Assembly (NCBI GenBank): GCA_022510565.1
Contig: JAFLTE010000003.1
Location: 186,001 to 250,000, forward strand
DNA from: Lachnospiraceae bacterium
GTDB lineage: Bacteria > Bacillota > Clostridia > Lachnospirales > Lachnospiraceae
DNA: 64,000 nt
Direction: 5' to 3'
Of this stretch, positions 16,971 through 24,982 are shown piece after piece. Positions within the stretch are counted from its first letter, which is position 1, and every line of letters begins with the position of its first letter. The translations under genes were made by a program, and so were the position numbers. A model generated the notes under the pieces. It was not told the DNA's origin, made no database searches, and saw nothing but the letters and a program-made list of their open reading frames with translations.

Positions 16971-18416
16971 ATGAAAAATATTTTGTTTGTTGCATCGGAG
17001 GGGGTTCCCTTTATCAAGACGGGCGGTTTGGCAGATGTAGTGGGTTCGCTGCCCAAGTGTATAGATAAAGAATATTTTGATATCAGGGTAATTCTCCCGA
17101 AATATACCTGCATGAAGCAGGAATTGAAAGATAAGCTTACCTATAAGACTCATTTTTATATGGATTTTCACTGGAAAGAAGAATATGTGGGTGTTATGGA
17201 AGCGGAAGTTGACGGGGTACATTACTATTTCATCGACAATGAGATGTTCTTCGGCGGATTTAAGCCCTACGGTGACAATGCCTTGTATGAGATTGAGAAG
17301 TACGCTTTCTTCAGCAAAGCGGCGCTTTCTATCCTGCCGGTAATCGATTTCAGACCTGACTTGATTCACTGTCATGACTGGCAGACCGGACTGATTCCGG
17401 TATATCTGAAAGAGAGATTCCAGGGCGGCGATTTCTACAGGGGTATCAAGACCGTTATGACGATTCACAATTTGAAGTTCCAAGGTAAGTGGAGTGTCAA
17501 GGAGGTCAAGGAGATCACGGGACTGCCGGATTATTTCTTTACATCCGATAAGCTGGAGGCATATAAGGACGCTAACCTTCTTAAAGGCGGTCTGGTATAT
17601 GCGGATGCGATTACTACCGTCAGTGATACATATGCGGAGGAAATCAAGACTGCGTTCTACGGAGAGGGGCTTAACGGGCTTCTGTGTGCCAGAGCGAGAG
17701 ATCTTAGAGGTATTGTCAACGGTATTGATTACGACGAATTTGATCCGGAGACGGACCACTATATTGAGAACCATTACAATGCGGTGAATTTCCGTAAGGA
17801 GAAGGTTAAGAATAAGCGCGCCCTGCAGGCGGAACTGGGCTTGAATCAGGACGATAAAGCAATGATGATCGGTATTGTGTCCAGATTGACGGGTCAGAAA
17901 GGTTTCGACCTAATTGCCTATATTATGGATGAACTTTGCCAAGACAATGTGCAGATTGTGGTTTTGGGAACAGGAGAAGAGCAGTATGAGAATATGTTCC
18001 GCCACTTTGACTGGAAGTATCACGGCAAGGTGTCGGCGAATATCTATTATTCCGACGCATTGTCGCACAAGATTTACGCGGCCAGCGATGCGTTCTTGAT
18101 GCCGTCGCTGTTTGAGCCCTGCGGATTAAGTCAGTTGATGTCCTTAAGATACGGTACGGTTCCGATCGTACGTGAAACGGGAGGACTGAAGGATACCGTG
18201 CAGCCCTACAATGAATATGAGGGATCCGGTACGGGATTCAGCTTTACAAATTATAATGCCCATGAGATGCTTGGTACAATCCGCTATGCGGAACATATTT
18301 ACTATGATAAGAAACGCGAGTGGAACAAGATTGTGGACAGAGCGATGGCGGTTGATTACTCATGGCATGTATCCGCAAAGAAATATCAGGAGATGTATGA
18401 CTGGCTGATTGGTTAG
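16971..18416 (+). CDS. glgA: Glycogen synthase (ADP-glucose type, GT5)
   Basis: GlgA adds glucose from ADP-glucose to the growing alpha-1,4 chain. The 481-residue protein has the ADP-glucose-binding KTGGLADV motif at residues 16-23, the HDWQTGLIPVYL segment, and the C-terminal GT-B half with FEPCGLSQLMSLRYGT. A GGAGGG Shine-Dalgarno precedes the start. No glgB, glgC, glgD or glgP is in the window, so this copy is outside a glycogen operon. It ends six bases before the flippase gene. A ten-base inverted repeat brackets its likely promoter. Confidence 0.95.
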   Translation: MKNILFVASEGVPFIKTGGLADVVGSLPKCIDKEYFDIRVILPKYTCMKQELKDKLTYKTHFYMDFHWKEEYVGVMEAEVDGVHYYFIDNEMFFGGFKPYGDNALYEIEKYAFFSKAALSILPVIDFRPDLIHCHDWQTGLIPVYLKERFQGGDFYRGIKTVMTIHNLKFQGKWSVKEVKEITGLPDYFFTSDKLEAYKDANLLKGGLVYADAITTVSDTYAEEIKTAFYGEGLNGLLCARARDLRGIVNGIDYDEFDPETDHYIENHYNAVNFRKEKVKNKRALQAELGLNQDDKAMMIGIVSRLTGQKGFDLIAYIMDELCQDNVQIVVLGTGEEQYENMFRHFDWKYHGKVSANIYYSDALSHKIYAASDAFLMPSLFEPCGLSQLMSLRYGTVPIVRETGGLKDTVQPYNEYEGSGTGFSFTNYNAHEMLGTIRYAEHIYYDKKREWNKIVDRAMAVDYSWHVSAKKYQEMYDWLIG

Positions 18417-18422
18417 AGCTCA

Positions 18423-20078
18423 ATGGCGGAAATAAGTACAAATAAAACAAACGAACAAAAGAAAAAGAATAATTTTGTACTCCAGGCGGGGATTCTTGCG
18501 GCATCAGGCATGATTGTGAAAGTAATCAGCCTGATCTACCGAAGCCCGCTTCGGAGTATTATCGGTCTTGAGGGCAATGGGTATTATGCCTTTGCCATGA
18601 ATATCTATACGATTATTCTGTTGATTTCATCCTACAGCATTCCCTCGGCAATTTCCAAAGTGATTGCTCAAAAGCTTGCCTTTAAGGAGTACCGCAATGC
18701 CCAACGGGTATTTCAGTGCGCACTTATCTATGTGTTAGTCGTAGGTGGAATTGCCTCTATTATTACCTTTGTGGCGGCACCTTATTTCGTGATGGATAAT
18801 TCGGTGGTGGCACTTCGGGTTCTGGCACCCACCATATTCTTATCAGGATTTCTGGGTGTACTTCGGGGTTATTTTCAAGCTCACGGTTCCATGTTGCACA
18901 CTTCGCTTTCCCAAATACTGGAACAGATATTCAATGCCGTAGTCAGCATTCTGGCGGCATATCTTTTAATGGATATGGTGTCCGGCAGCAGCGATACGAC
19001 AAGGGCCATCTACGGTTCGGCGGGAAGCGCTCTGGGTACGGGCGTCGGCGTTGTGTCGGCACTTCTGTTCATGTTTGGCATGTATATGCTAAACCGCAAG
19101 ATGATAAACAGGCGTACTGCCCATGACAGGACAGGAAAACTGGACAGTTACGGCGAAATTTTTAAAATCATCCTGACGGTGGTAACGCCTTTTATCTTAA
19201 GCACGTTTATCTATAACTGTTCCACCGTAGTGAATATGAAAATTTATGAGCATATTTTGGTATACTATAAAGACGGAAATTCTATAACAGTTGCTATTGA
19301 TTATGGAATATTTGCTACGCAGGCTGTATCTATGGTTAATATACCGATTGCTCTTGCATCAGCTATATCATCAGCGACAATTCCGGGGGTAGCCGCATCC
19401 TACGCGAAGGGAGAGCATGAGACGACAAGAGCGCTGGTGGCGAAGGCCATTCGCATGACGATGATTGTATCGATACCTGCGGCGGTGGGGCTTCTTTTGC
19501 TTGCCAAGCCAATCATGCATTTTATTTTTCCGCAGCAGGATTCGCTCGAACAGGCATCGTGGCTGCTGGCAGCGTTGTCTGTCACAGTAATTTTGTACGG
19601 GCTGTCCACATTGACCAATGCAGTACTGCAGGGAATCGGTCGGGTCAATACGCCGGTAATCCATTCCGTGATTGCGTTGATTGTTCAGGTGGCCGGTTTG
19701 GTAGCATTGCTGCTCTACACAAATCTTAACTTGTATGCCCTCGTCTGTGCCAATGTGATTTATTCCTTGGTTATGTGTATTTTGAATCAAATTTCGGTCA
19801 GAAAACATCTGGGGTATAGGCAGGAGATTATGAAGACTTTCCTCAAGCCGTTAATGGCCTCCTTCATTATGGGTGTGGTAGCGTTTGGGGTATATCATGG
19901 ATTATATATGCTTGTGCCTGTCAGCAGAATTGTACTGCTTGTTGCAATCGGCATCGGTGCGACGGTCTATTTTGTAACCATTCTGATAATCGGCGGAGTT
20001 AATGAGCAGGAGCTCATGGCTTTTCCGAAGGGTGCGATGATGGTGCATTTTGCGAAGAAACTGCATTTGCTTCGATGA
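18423..20078 (+). CDS. MOP-superfamily lipid flippase (SpoVB/MurJ-like)
   Basis: The 551-residue polytopic protein, with about fourteen predicted membrane segments, belongs to the polysaccharide transporter family that includes SpoVB and MurJ. The N-terminal stretch (ASGMIVKVISLIYRSPLRSIIGLEGNGYY) resembles SpoVB. SpoVB is required for spore cortex synthesis and is thought to flip lipid-linked peptidoglycan precursors. Placement near spoIVB and the Spo0A-like gene fits a sporulation role, but a vegetative MurJ role cannot be excluded. It follows glgA by six bases and may be cotranscribed. A terminator-like hairpin lies about 100 bases downstream. Confidence 0.82.
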   Translation: MAEISTNKTNEQKKKNNFVLQAGILAASGMIVKVISLIYRSPLRSIIGLEGNGYYAFAMNIYTIILLISSYSIPSAISKVIAQKLAFKEYRNAQRVFQCALIYVLVVGGIASIITFVAAPYFVMDNSVVALRVLAPTIFLSGFLGVLRGYFQAHGSMLHTSLSQILEQIFNAVVSILAAYLLMDMVSGSSDTTRAIYGSAGSALGTGVGVVSALLFMFGMYMLNRKMINRRTAHDRTGKLDSYGEIFKIILTVVTPFILSTFIYNCSTVVNMKIYEHILVYYKDGNSITVAIDYGIFATQAVSMVNIPIALASAISSATIPGVAASYAKGEHETTRALVAKAIRMTMIVSIPAAVGLLLLAKPIMHFIFPQQDSLEQASWLLAALSVTVILYGLSTLTNAVLQGIGRVNTPVIHSVIALIVQVAGLVALLLYTNLNLYALVCANVIYSLVMCILNQISVRKHLGYRQEIMKTFLKPLMASFIMGVVAFGVYHGLYMLVPVSRIVLLVAIGIGATVYFVTILIIGGVNEQELMAFPKGAMMVHFAKKLHLLR

Positions 20079-20175
20079 GAGGAAAATATATCTGCAGAGA
20101 ATATTCGCAAAACGCTGCATCCGTATGATGTTTTAACAAAATTTAGAAAGAAAAAATACAAATTCCGAATAAATG

Positions 20176-20216
20176 ATTGTCCTAAAACAAATACTGTTTA
20201 GGACAATTATTTTTTT
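20176..20216 (+). terminator. Perfect hairpin plus T-run upstream of the first CotF-like gene
   Basis: ATTGTCCTAAA (20176-20186) and TTTAGGACAAT (20197-20207) are perfect eleven-base inverted arms with a ten-base loop, followed at once by ATTTTTTT. This has the form of an intrinsic terminator. It ends just before the AGGAGG Shine-Dalgarno of the next gene, so any promoter for that gene must lie upstream of or inside the hairpin, or else the gene is read through it. It may end the glgA-flippase transcript, act as an attenuator, or do both. The rest of the gap (20079-20175) is A/T-rich with no clear promoter. Confidence 0.75.
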
Positions 20217-20229
20217 AGGAGGTAGACAA

Positions 20230-20415
20230 ATGGCAAATTTATCAGAGTTGGATTTACAGAATCTCCGTCACCTCATGGGCGGCTATGATGTGACACACTG
20301 CAAGATGAAAGAGTATGCACAGTGCGCGTCAGACACCAAGGTGAAGCAGTTCTTTGAAAAAGGTGCGCAGTCTGCAATGCAGAACAAGCAGCAGTTGATG
20401 GAGTTTTTGCAATAA
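20230..20415 (+). CDS. Small CotF-like spore coat protein, N-terminal-half type
   Basis: The 61-residue helical protein starts at ATG 20230 behind a strong AGGAGGTAG Shine-Dalgarno; an in-frame upstream start at 20173 would put the terminator hairpin in coding sequence and is rejected. Its sequence (LRHLMGGYDVTHCKMKEYAQ, then VKQFFEKGAQSAMQNKQQLMEFL) resembles half of a CotF/coat-associated ferritin-like helical domain. The next gene looks like the other part. CotF-type proteins are inner or outer coat components in spores. Assignment is by resemblance and pairing and is moderate. Confidence 0.6.
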   Translation: MANLSELDLQNLRHLMGGYDVTHCKMKEYAQCASDTKVKQFFEKGAQSAMQNKQQLMEFLQ

Positions 20416-20480
20416 CACATGTTATTGTGAGTTTGTGTAATTAGGTAATTATGAATTAATAGGAAAGAGGAGTTAAGATT

Positions 20481-20741
20481 ATGCAGATGGAAGAGAAGAC
20501 AATGGTAGCAGATACGCTTACCGGTATCAACGGAGAACTGGTGCGTTTCGGTGAAATGATTGCCCAGACAGAGAATAAGGAATTGAAACAGACATTAAAG
20601 CAGTTCCGCAACGCCTGCGAGCAGTCACAGGAGGAACTGTATCAGATTGCACGTGAGAAATCTTACTATGTGCCTGCGGCGAAAGCGACACAGGCGGAGA
20701 TTGACCATGTGAAATCACTGTTTACGTCCAGTACTTTGTAG
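20481..20741 (+). CDS. CotF-family spore coat protein
   Basis: The 86-residue protein consists of two predicted helices followed by SYYVPAAKATQAEIDHVKSLF, which resembles the CotF family C-terminus, where a Tyr-Pro segment precedes a short final helix. An AGAGGAG site lies before the ATG. It follows the shorter CotF-like gene by 65 bases, so the two may be coat partners made together in the mother cell. No sigma-E or sigma-K promoter could be assigned with confidence. Confidence 0.7.
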   Translation: MQMEEKTMVADTLTGINGELVRFGEMIAQTENKELKQTLKQFRNACEQSQEELYQIAREKSYYVPAAKATQAEIDHVKSLFTSSTL

Positions 20742-20761
20742 GATTAGGATGGTTTTAGGAT

Positions 20762-20803
20762 AAAAGGCGTCTTGCGGGTTAGACCGTGGGGCGTCTTTTT
20801 CTT
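20762..20803 (+). terminator. Intrinsic terminator after the coat genes
   Basis: AAAAGGCGTC (20762-20771) can pair fully with GGCGTCTTTT (20790-20799) as a ten-base stem including two G-U pairs, and the 3' arm runs into TTTTT. At DNA level it looks like a direct repeat of GGCGTCTT, and only wobble pairing reveals the hairpin. The rest of the 251-base gap to the Fic gene is A/T-rich. It holds a perfect six-base inverted repeat, ACTATG/CATAGT (20958-20975), just before the Fic Shine-Dalgarno. Confidence 0.65.
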
Positions 20804-20992
20804 ATGTAATAGGAAAATGCTCAGGTAGTACTATGCGTGGAACTTCTATTCAATAAGATGTGCAAAAATTAATATAAATAAATTTTAATCTATATGAACG
20901 TTGTTTTGTGTTAAAATAAGAATAGAGGTGCTATATAGCTTGCTTAATTGATAGTGGACTATGAGAAAACATAGTTCTGAGGATGTGACAAT

Positions 20993-21796
20993 ATGACATA
21001 TTATGAAAAAGCGGTTACTTGGTGGCAACAGAAAAACATTATAACAGATGCTGAATTGGCGGAGGCATTAAACGGTCACAGTATTGCGTTTGCCTATCAC
21101 TCCGGCAAAATTGAGAATGAGAATATTACCTATCATGATACAAGAGAAATCTTTGAACATGACGGAGTAACGTCTTATACAGGGGACTTACGCACATTAT
21201 TTGAAATTCGAAATGCAAGAGAAGCTAATGAACTGTTTCTTGTTTCCTTTCGGGAGAAACGCTTGTTTGATGAATCATTGATAAAAGAACTGCAAAAGTG
21301 TTTGACACAAAACACCTATGATACACGTAGATGGCAGTTGGGCGAGCGTCCCGGGGAGTATAAACACCATGATTATGTTACCGGCAAAGAGGAAATTGGG
21401 GCAGCGCCGGAGGATGTTCAGGAGGAAATGTCCGAACTGTTCTCGGAACTTCAAGAGGTGTCGAATAAGAACGCCTTAACTGCTGCCGCATACTTTCATG
21501 CAAAGTTTGAGAACATTCATCCTTTTGCCGACGGTAACGGGCGCACAGGGCGACTGGCAATGAATTATTTTCTTGTTATGCACAATCATCCGCCGATTAT
21601 CATTCATGAAGAAGACCGAAAAGCCTATTATGATGCGTTGGAGGCATGGGATCGCGAACAGAATCTTGACCCGCTCCGTGATTTTTTGAAAGCGCAGACG
21701 GAGAAAGCATGGGAGAAACAGATGGTAAGACTTGAGGGCGCTAAGCGTGCTGATATGACGCAGGAAGAGTTTGAGCAAAGACCAAATGACAGCTGA
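20993..21796 (+). CDS. Fic-domain protein with N-terminal autoinhibitory motif
   Basis: Fic enzymes usually transfer AMP, or another nucleotide-derived group, onto a target protein hydroxyl. The 267-residue protein has the complete active-site motif HPFADGNGRTGR at residues 176-187, with catalytic His176. Near the N-terminus SGKIEN (residues 37-42) fits the inhibitory helix pattern [S/T]xxxE[G/N], which blocks ATP binding in class II Fic proteins, so the enzyme is probably self-inhibited and has no need of a separate antitoxin. No antitoxin-like gene is adjacent. A terminator follows 20 bases after the stop, so it is likely a single-gene transcript. The target is unknown. Confidence 0.93.
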   Translation: MTYYEKAVTWWQQKNIITDAELAEALNGHSIAFAYHSGKIENENITYHDTREIFEHDGVTSYTGDLRTLFEIRNAREANELFLVSFREKRLFDESLIKELQKCLTQNTYDTRRWQLGERPGEYKHHDYVTGKEEIGAAPEDVQEEMSELFSELQEVSNKNALTAAAYFHAKFENIHPFADGNGRTGRLAMNYFLVMHNHPPIIIHEEDRKAYYDALEAWDREQNLDPLRDFLKAQTEKAWEKQMVRLEGAKRADMTQEEFEQRPNDS

Positions 21797-21815
21797 ATAA
21801 CAGTACATCAACCGG

Positions 21816-21843
21816 GAAGAAGCAGGAAACTGCTTCTTCTTTT
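21816..21843 (+). terminator. Intrinsic terminator after the Fic gene
   Basis: GAAGAAGCAG (21816-21825), a GAAA tetraloop and CTGCTTCTTC (21830-21839) form a perfect ten-base stem followed by TTTT. This is a clean end to the Fic transcript. A TTGACA hexamer follows at 21848-21853, but I could not pair it with a well-spaced -10 element. Confidence 0.88.
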
Positions 21844-21942
21844 ACGCTTGACACACTTTTAAATATCATCACGATTTTTCAAGTTTCGACATAACATAAT
21901 TACGGGAGATAACACATCCAATGTTTTGAAAGGAAGAAAGCA

Positions 21943-22515
21943 ATGAATGAGAAAGGAAATAAACCAAAAAGAAAAAGCAGAAAAGAATGGATTGTCCCCT
22001 TGCTTCTTCTGCTGTTGATGATAATTGGGGCAATAACTCTTTTTGTATTATTACTGCGGGGAAACCGCGGAGAAAATATTGTGCAAGTCTTTGTCTCAAC
22101 CGAGTATTCAGCCGACGGAGTAGGACTGATTATCGATCCGAACTCGGAAACCGGACATTCATCCAAAGTTGATAGTGTTTTGGAACAGGACGTGGCAATT
22201 TCAGGGAGAAAATCCATGACAATTCCTGCCAATAAGAAGGAAATAACAGCCGATTTTTATAATCCGAAAGAAAATGAAGGAGCGTATTACCTGACTTTTG
22301 AACTTAGGCTGTGTGATAACAGTGAACTTGGATACGAGGCGCTGTATACGTCCGGACTTGTTGAGCCGGGGCAACACATTGAGCAGATTGAGCTTTCCCA
22401 TGCACTTGAAAAAGGCGCATATGAAGCAGTCATTCACATTCAACCTTACCGCATGAATGAAGAAAAAACGCTTACCAACAATGCAGATATAAAAATCAAG
22501 CTGGTTGCAAATTGA
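21943..22515 (+). CDS. Unrecognised single-pass membrane protein
   Basis: I do not recognise this 190-residue protein. It has a very basic N-terminus (about 18 residues rich in Lys and Arg), one strong membrane segment at about 19-43, and an extracellular domain of about 145 residues that looks beta-rich, with LTFELRLCDNSELG and a final AVIHIQPYRMNEEKTLTNN. This pattern suggests an N-in, C-out signal-anchored protein with an immunoglobulin-like domain. AAAGGAAG precedes the ATG. Its stop overlaps the upstream part of the next open frame, and the next gene also encodes an exported beta-rich protein, so the two probably work together at the cell surface. Confidence 0.75.
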   Translation: MNEKGNKPKRKSRKEWIVPLLLLLLMIIGAITLFVLLLRGNRGENIVQVFVSTEYSADGVGLIIDPNSETGHSSKVDSVLEQDVAISGRKSMTIPANKKEITADFYNPKENEGAYYLTFELRLCDNSELGYEALYTSGLVEPGQHIEQIELSHALEKGAYEAVIHIQPYRMNEEKTLTNNADIKIKLVAN

Positions 22516-22559
22516 GAGACATTTTCATAACAAATAAAATAAGGAGAAGGTATATTAAG

Positions 22560-23066
22560 ATGACTAATATGAAAAAATTTTTATCAGTTATCATGATGGT
22601 CTTATTGACTCTGGGAGTGCCGATTTATTCGCAGGCAAGCGAGGAAACGGCAGCCCCACAGGATACACAGGAAAAAAGTGGAAATACCAACATAGACTAC
22701 AGTATGGAAGAAACCTACACGGTCACTTTCCCCGCGAGCGTAACCTTTACCGATACAGAAACATCGATTGACAGAGGACTGCTGGTAAGCGATGTGGTGC
22801 TTCGTGAGGGCAGAAGCCTTAATGTAAACGTTACGAGCCTTAACGATTTTCAAATGAAAAACGGAGAAGGATTCATTGCCTACCGGCTCATTGTCAATAA
22901 CAATTATGATAAGCCGGTAAACCATAATAGCAATGTGCTGACCGTGGTCGCCGGGGAGAAATCAGGTTGGGCAGTTCTCACATTTACTACGGAGTTGGAT
23001 AAATCCGATGCACCATATGCAGGCCGCTATAGCGACACACTTACTTTTACTGTCTCAATCGATTAA
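22560..23066 (+). CDS. Secreted beta-rich surface protein, function unknown
   Basis: The 168-residue product has a signal peptide (about residues 1-28, MKKFLSVIMMVLLTLG then a likely cut after SQAS-type small residues), a short Thr/Glu-rich linker, and a beta-sandwich-like domain from YTVTFPASVTFTD to a final YSDTLTFTVSID strand. Such domains occur in many surface proteins of Clostridia, where the closing xxGRYSDTLTFTV pattern recurs. There is no LPXTG motif, so it may be released or held by the neighbouring anchored protein. The start at 22560 has AAGGAGAAGG upstream; the frame is open from 22512 but lacks a good start there. It converges with rqcH with three bases between stops. Confidence 0.7.
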   Translation: MTNMKKFLSVIMMVLLTLGVPIYSQASEETAAPQDTQEKSGNTNIDYSMEETYTVTFPASVTFTDTETSIDRGLLVSDVVLREGRSLNVNVTSLNDFQMKNGEGFIAYRLIVNNNYDKPVNHNSNVLTVVAGEKSGWAVLTFTTELDKSDAPYAGRYSDTLTFTVSID

Positions 23067-23069
23067 AAT

Positions 23070-24809
23070 TTATTCATGCACCTGCTCAATTCCCGCAATA
23101 TCAGCATCAATCGCCATGGAATAATTGGTATAGTAAACGACGAAGCCGGGCTTTGCGCCGTTTGGTTTCTTGACATTTTTCTTTTGCAGATAGTCGATTT
23201 CCACTTTTTCCTGCTCCCTGCCTTTAGAGTAATAGGCGGCGAGACGCGCCGCCTCCTCGAAGGTGCGGTCGGGCAGTTCCTTGCCTTCGGTCTTTACAAT
23301 CACATGAGAGCCTGGGATTTTCTTGGCATGGAACCACCAGTCGTTGCCGGTGGCGAGCTTAAAGGTTAATTCATCATTTTGATAATTGTTTTTTCCTACA
23401 TACATATGAAATCCGTCGCTGCTGATGTAATGGAAGGGCTTGCTGGTGATTTTAACCTTCTTTGTGCCGCCTTTCCTGCGGATATACCCGCTCTCGATAA
23501 GTTCCTCCTTAATCTGTACGAGGTCATCTTCCTGCATGGCTATATCCAGTGCTGTCAAAATGGATTCCAAATGTTCAATCTCGTTTTTGACTTGTACAGT
23601 CAATTCCGAGAGCGCCTCGTAGGTTCTTTTTAGTTTTCCATACTTATCAAAATATTTCTTGGCGTTTTCCTGCGGGGTCAGCGTGTCGTCCAGAGGAATC
23701 GTAATCATTTCATTGGTGTAGTAGTTTAGGGCTTCCATAGACTTTGCGCCCTGTTCCACATTATAGCCGTAGGTGTTTAGAAGTTCGCCGTACACCTTGT
23801 ATTTTTCACGTTTATCCGTATCTTGCATTTGACGTATTTGTAAGTCGTATTTTTTTACATTGCGTTCTAAGGCAGTCTGGACAATCTTGCGAAGGTCCAC
23901 GGATTTCTGACGTATGCGGCTCACCATGCTGCGCTGCGCGTAGTATTGCTCTAACAACTCACTGACAGAGTTGTAGGTTTTTGCAGTCTTGTCGGAATAG
24001 AGAGTAAGGGAAATCGACGCAAATTCTGCGGGAGCTTTTTCATCATAATAGATGGTGGGAGTGAAATTTCCGGATTCAACCTGTGCCATCATATCGGAAA
24101 ATGTACTGTATAGATTATTTAACTGATTCTCCTCCAACACATTGGCGGGCATATCGCCGTCTACACCGGCGCGGCAACAGATTTCCTGTGCCATTACCGG
24201 AGAAAGTCCGGTGTAGGAGGTGTAGAGTGCCTTGTACACGGGCATGGGTTTTTCACGTATTTGCTCCAGTAGGTTTACATAAGTTAATTGCAAAGGATTC
24301 TGTTTGTCCTGCGTCTGCGGAATAAAGTAGTCCCTGCCGGGCAGTACCTCGCGGACGGAGCTGACCATGCCGGAAATGTGCTTGATGCTGTCGATGATCT
24401 TATCCTGCTCGTTGCAGAAGATAATATTGCTGTGCTTGCCCATAATCTCCACAATCAGCTTCTTGCGGCATATGTCTCCCAGCTCGTCCAGATGTTCTAA
24501 TTCCAGATGAATAATGCGCTCCAACCCGGGCTGGGATATGCCTGTAATTCTGGCATTCTGCAGGTGCTTGCGCAACAGCATGCAAAAGCCCGGAGCGGTC
24601 AGGGGGCTTGGCTTGTTTGACTCCGTCAGATAGACTAAAGGGAGTGACGCGTCCGCCGACAGCAGGAGCCTGTACTGTAAGCCGTTATTCTTGATTGTAA
24701 GCAGCAGCTCGTCGCTCTCCGGCTGCGCAATCTTATAAATACGTCCACCCAAGAGTGTGCTGCGCAGTTCTGCTGTTATATTTGCAATCGTGATTCCATC
24801 AAAAGCCAT
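23070..24809 (-). CDS. rqcH: Ribosome quality control factor RqcH (NFACT family)
   Basis: RqcH binds stalled 50S subunits and recruits alanyl-tRNA to add C-terminal alanine tails that mark the nascent chain for degradation. The 579-residue protein has an NFACT-N domain (MAFDGITIANITAELRS), a central coiled coil and an NFACT-R domain with WWFHAKKIPGSHVIVKT. The tRNA-contacting pair that is Asp97-Arg98 in B. subtilis is Glu97-Arg98 here (PGLERI), a conservative change at exactly the same position. It is often annotated as fibronectin-binding protein. Its promoter faces away from yicC in the shared intergenic region. Confidence 0.93.
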   Translation of the reverse strand: MAFDGITIANITAELRSTLLGGRIYKIAQPESDELLLTIKNNGLQYRLLLSADASLPLVYLTESNKPSPLTAPGFCMLLRKHLQNARITGISQPGLERIIHLELEHLDELGDICRKKLIVEIMGKHSNIIFCNEQDKIIDSIKHISGMVSSVREVLPGRDYFIPQTQDKQNPLQLTYVNLLEQIREKPMPVYKALYTSYTGLSPVMAQEICCRAGVDGDMPANVLEENQLNNLYSTFSDMMAQVESGNFTPTIYYDEKAPAEFASISLTLYSDKTAKTYNSVSELLEQYYAQRSMVSRIRQKSVDLRKIVQTALERNVKKYDLQIRQMQDTDKREKYKVYGELLNTYGYNVEQGAKSMEALNYYTNEMITIPLDDTLTPQENAKKYFDKYGKLKRTYEALSELTVQVKNEIEHLESILTALDIAMQEDDLVQIKEELIESGYIRRKGGTKKVKITSKPFHYISSDGFHMYVGKNNYQNDELTFKLATGNDWWFHAKKIPGSHVIVKTEGKELPDRTFEEAARLAAYYSKGREQEKVEIDYLQKKNVKKPNGAKPGFVVYYTNYSMAIDADIAGIEQVHE

Positions 24810-24854
24810 AGTGATTTCAACTCTTTCTGTATATTGATTGATATTGCATTGTCT

Positions 24855-24883
24855 ATTCTACAATACCATTATCCTCTTTTCAA
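24855..24883 (-). promoter_or_regulatory. Predicted rqcH promoter
   Basis: Read on the minus strand there is TTGAAA (24883 to 24878), a 17-base spacer and TAGAAT (24860 to 24855), a good match to a housekeeping promoter. The resulting leader to the rqcH start is about 40 bases. Confidence 0.6.
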
Positions 24884-24888
24884 CTTTC

Positions 24889-24917
24889 TTGACTACTTCC
24901 CGTAATTATTCTATAAT
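24889..24917 (+). promoter_or_regulatory. Predicted yicC promoter
   Basis: TTGACT (24889-24894), a 17-base spacer and TATAAT (24912-24917) form a strong sigma-A-type promoter, divergent from the rqcH promoter with only five bases between their -35 elements. It should drive yicC-remA-gmk-rpoZ and possibly genes beyond. Confidence 0.8.
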
Positions 24918-24982
24918 GAAATCTGTACGCACAGATTGTTAGAAATGTGTGTCTGACACACAAGAAAGGCAAGTATACGACT

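Noticed and set aside
16842..17774. Minus-strand open frame of 310 residues opposite glgA
   Set aside because: The + strand frame is an unmistakable glycogen synthase with proper motifs; the antisense frame has no family resemblance or ribosome site.
20173..20229. Upstream extension of the first CotF-like gene
   Set aside because: It would translate the terminator hairpin and T-run; AGGAGG directly precedes ATG 20230.
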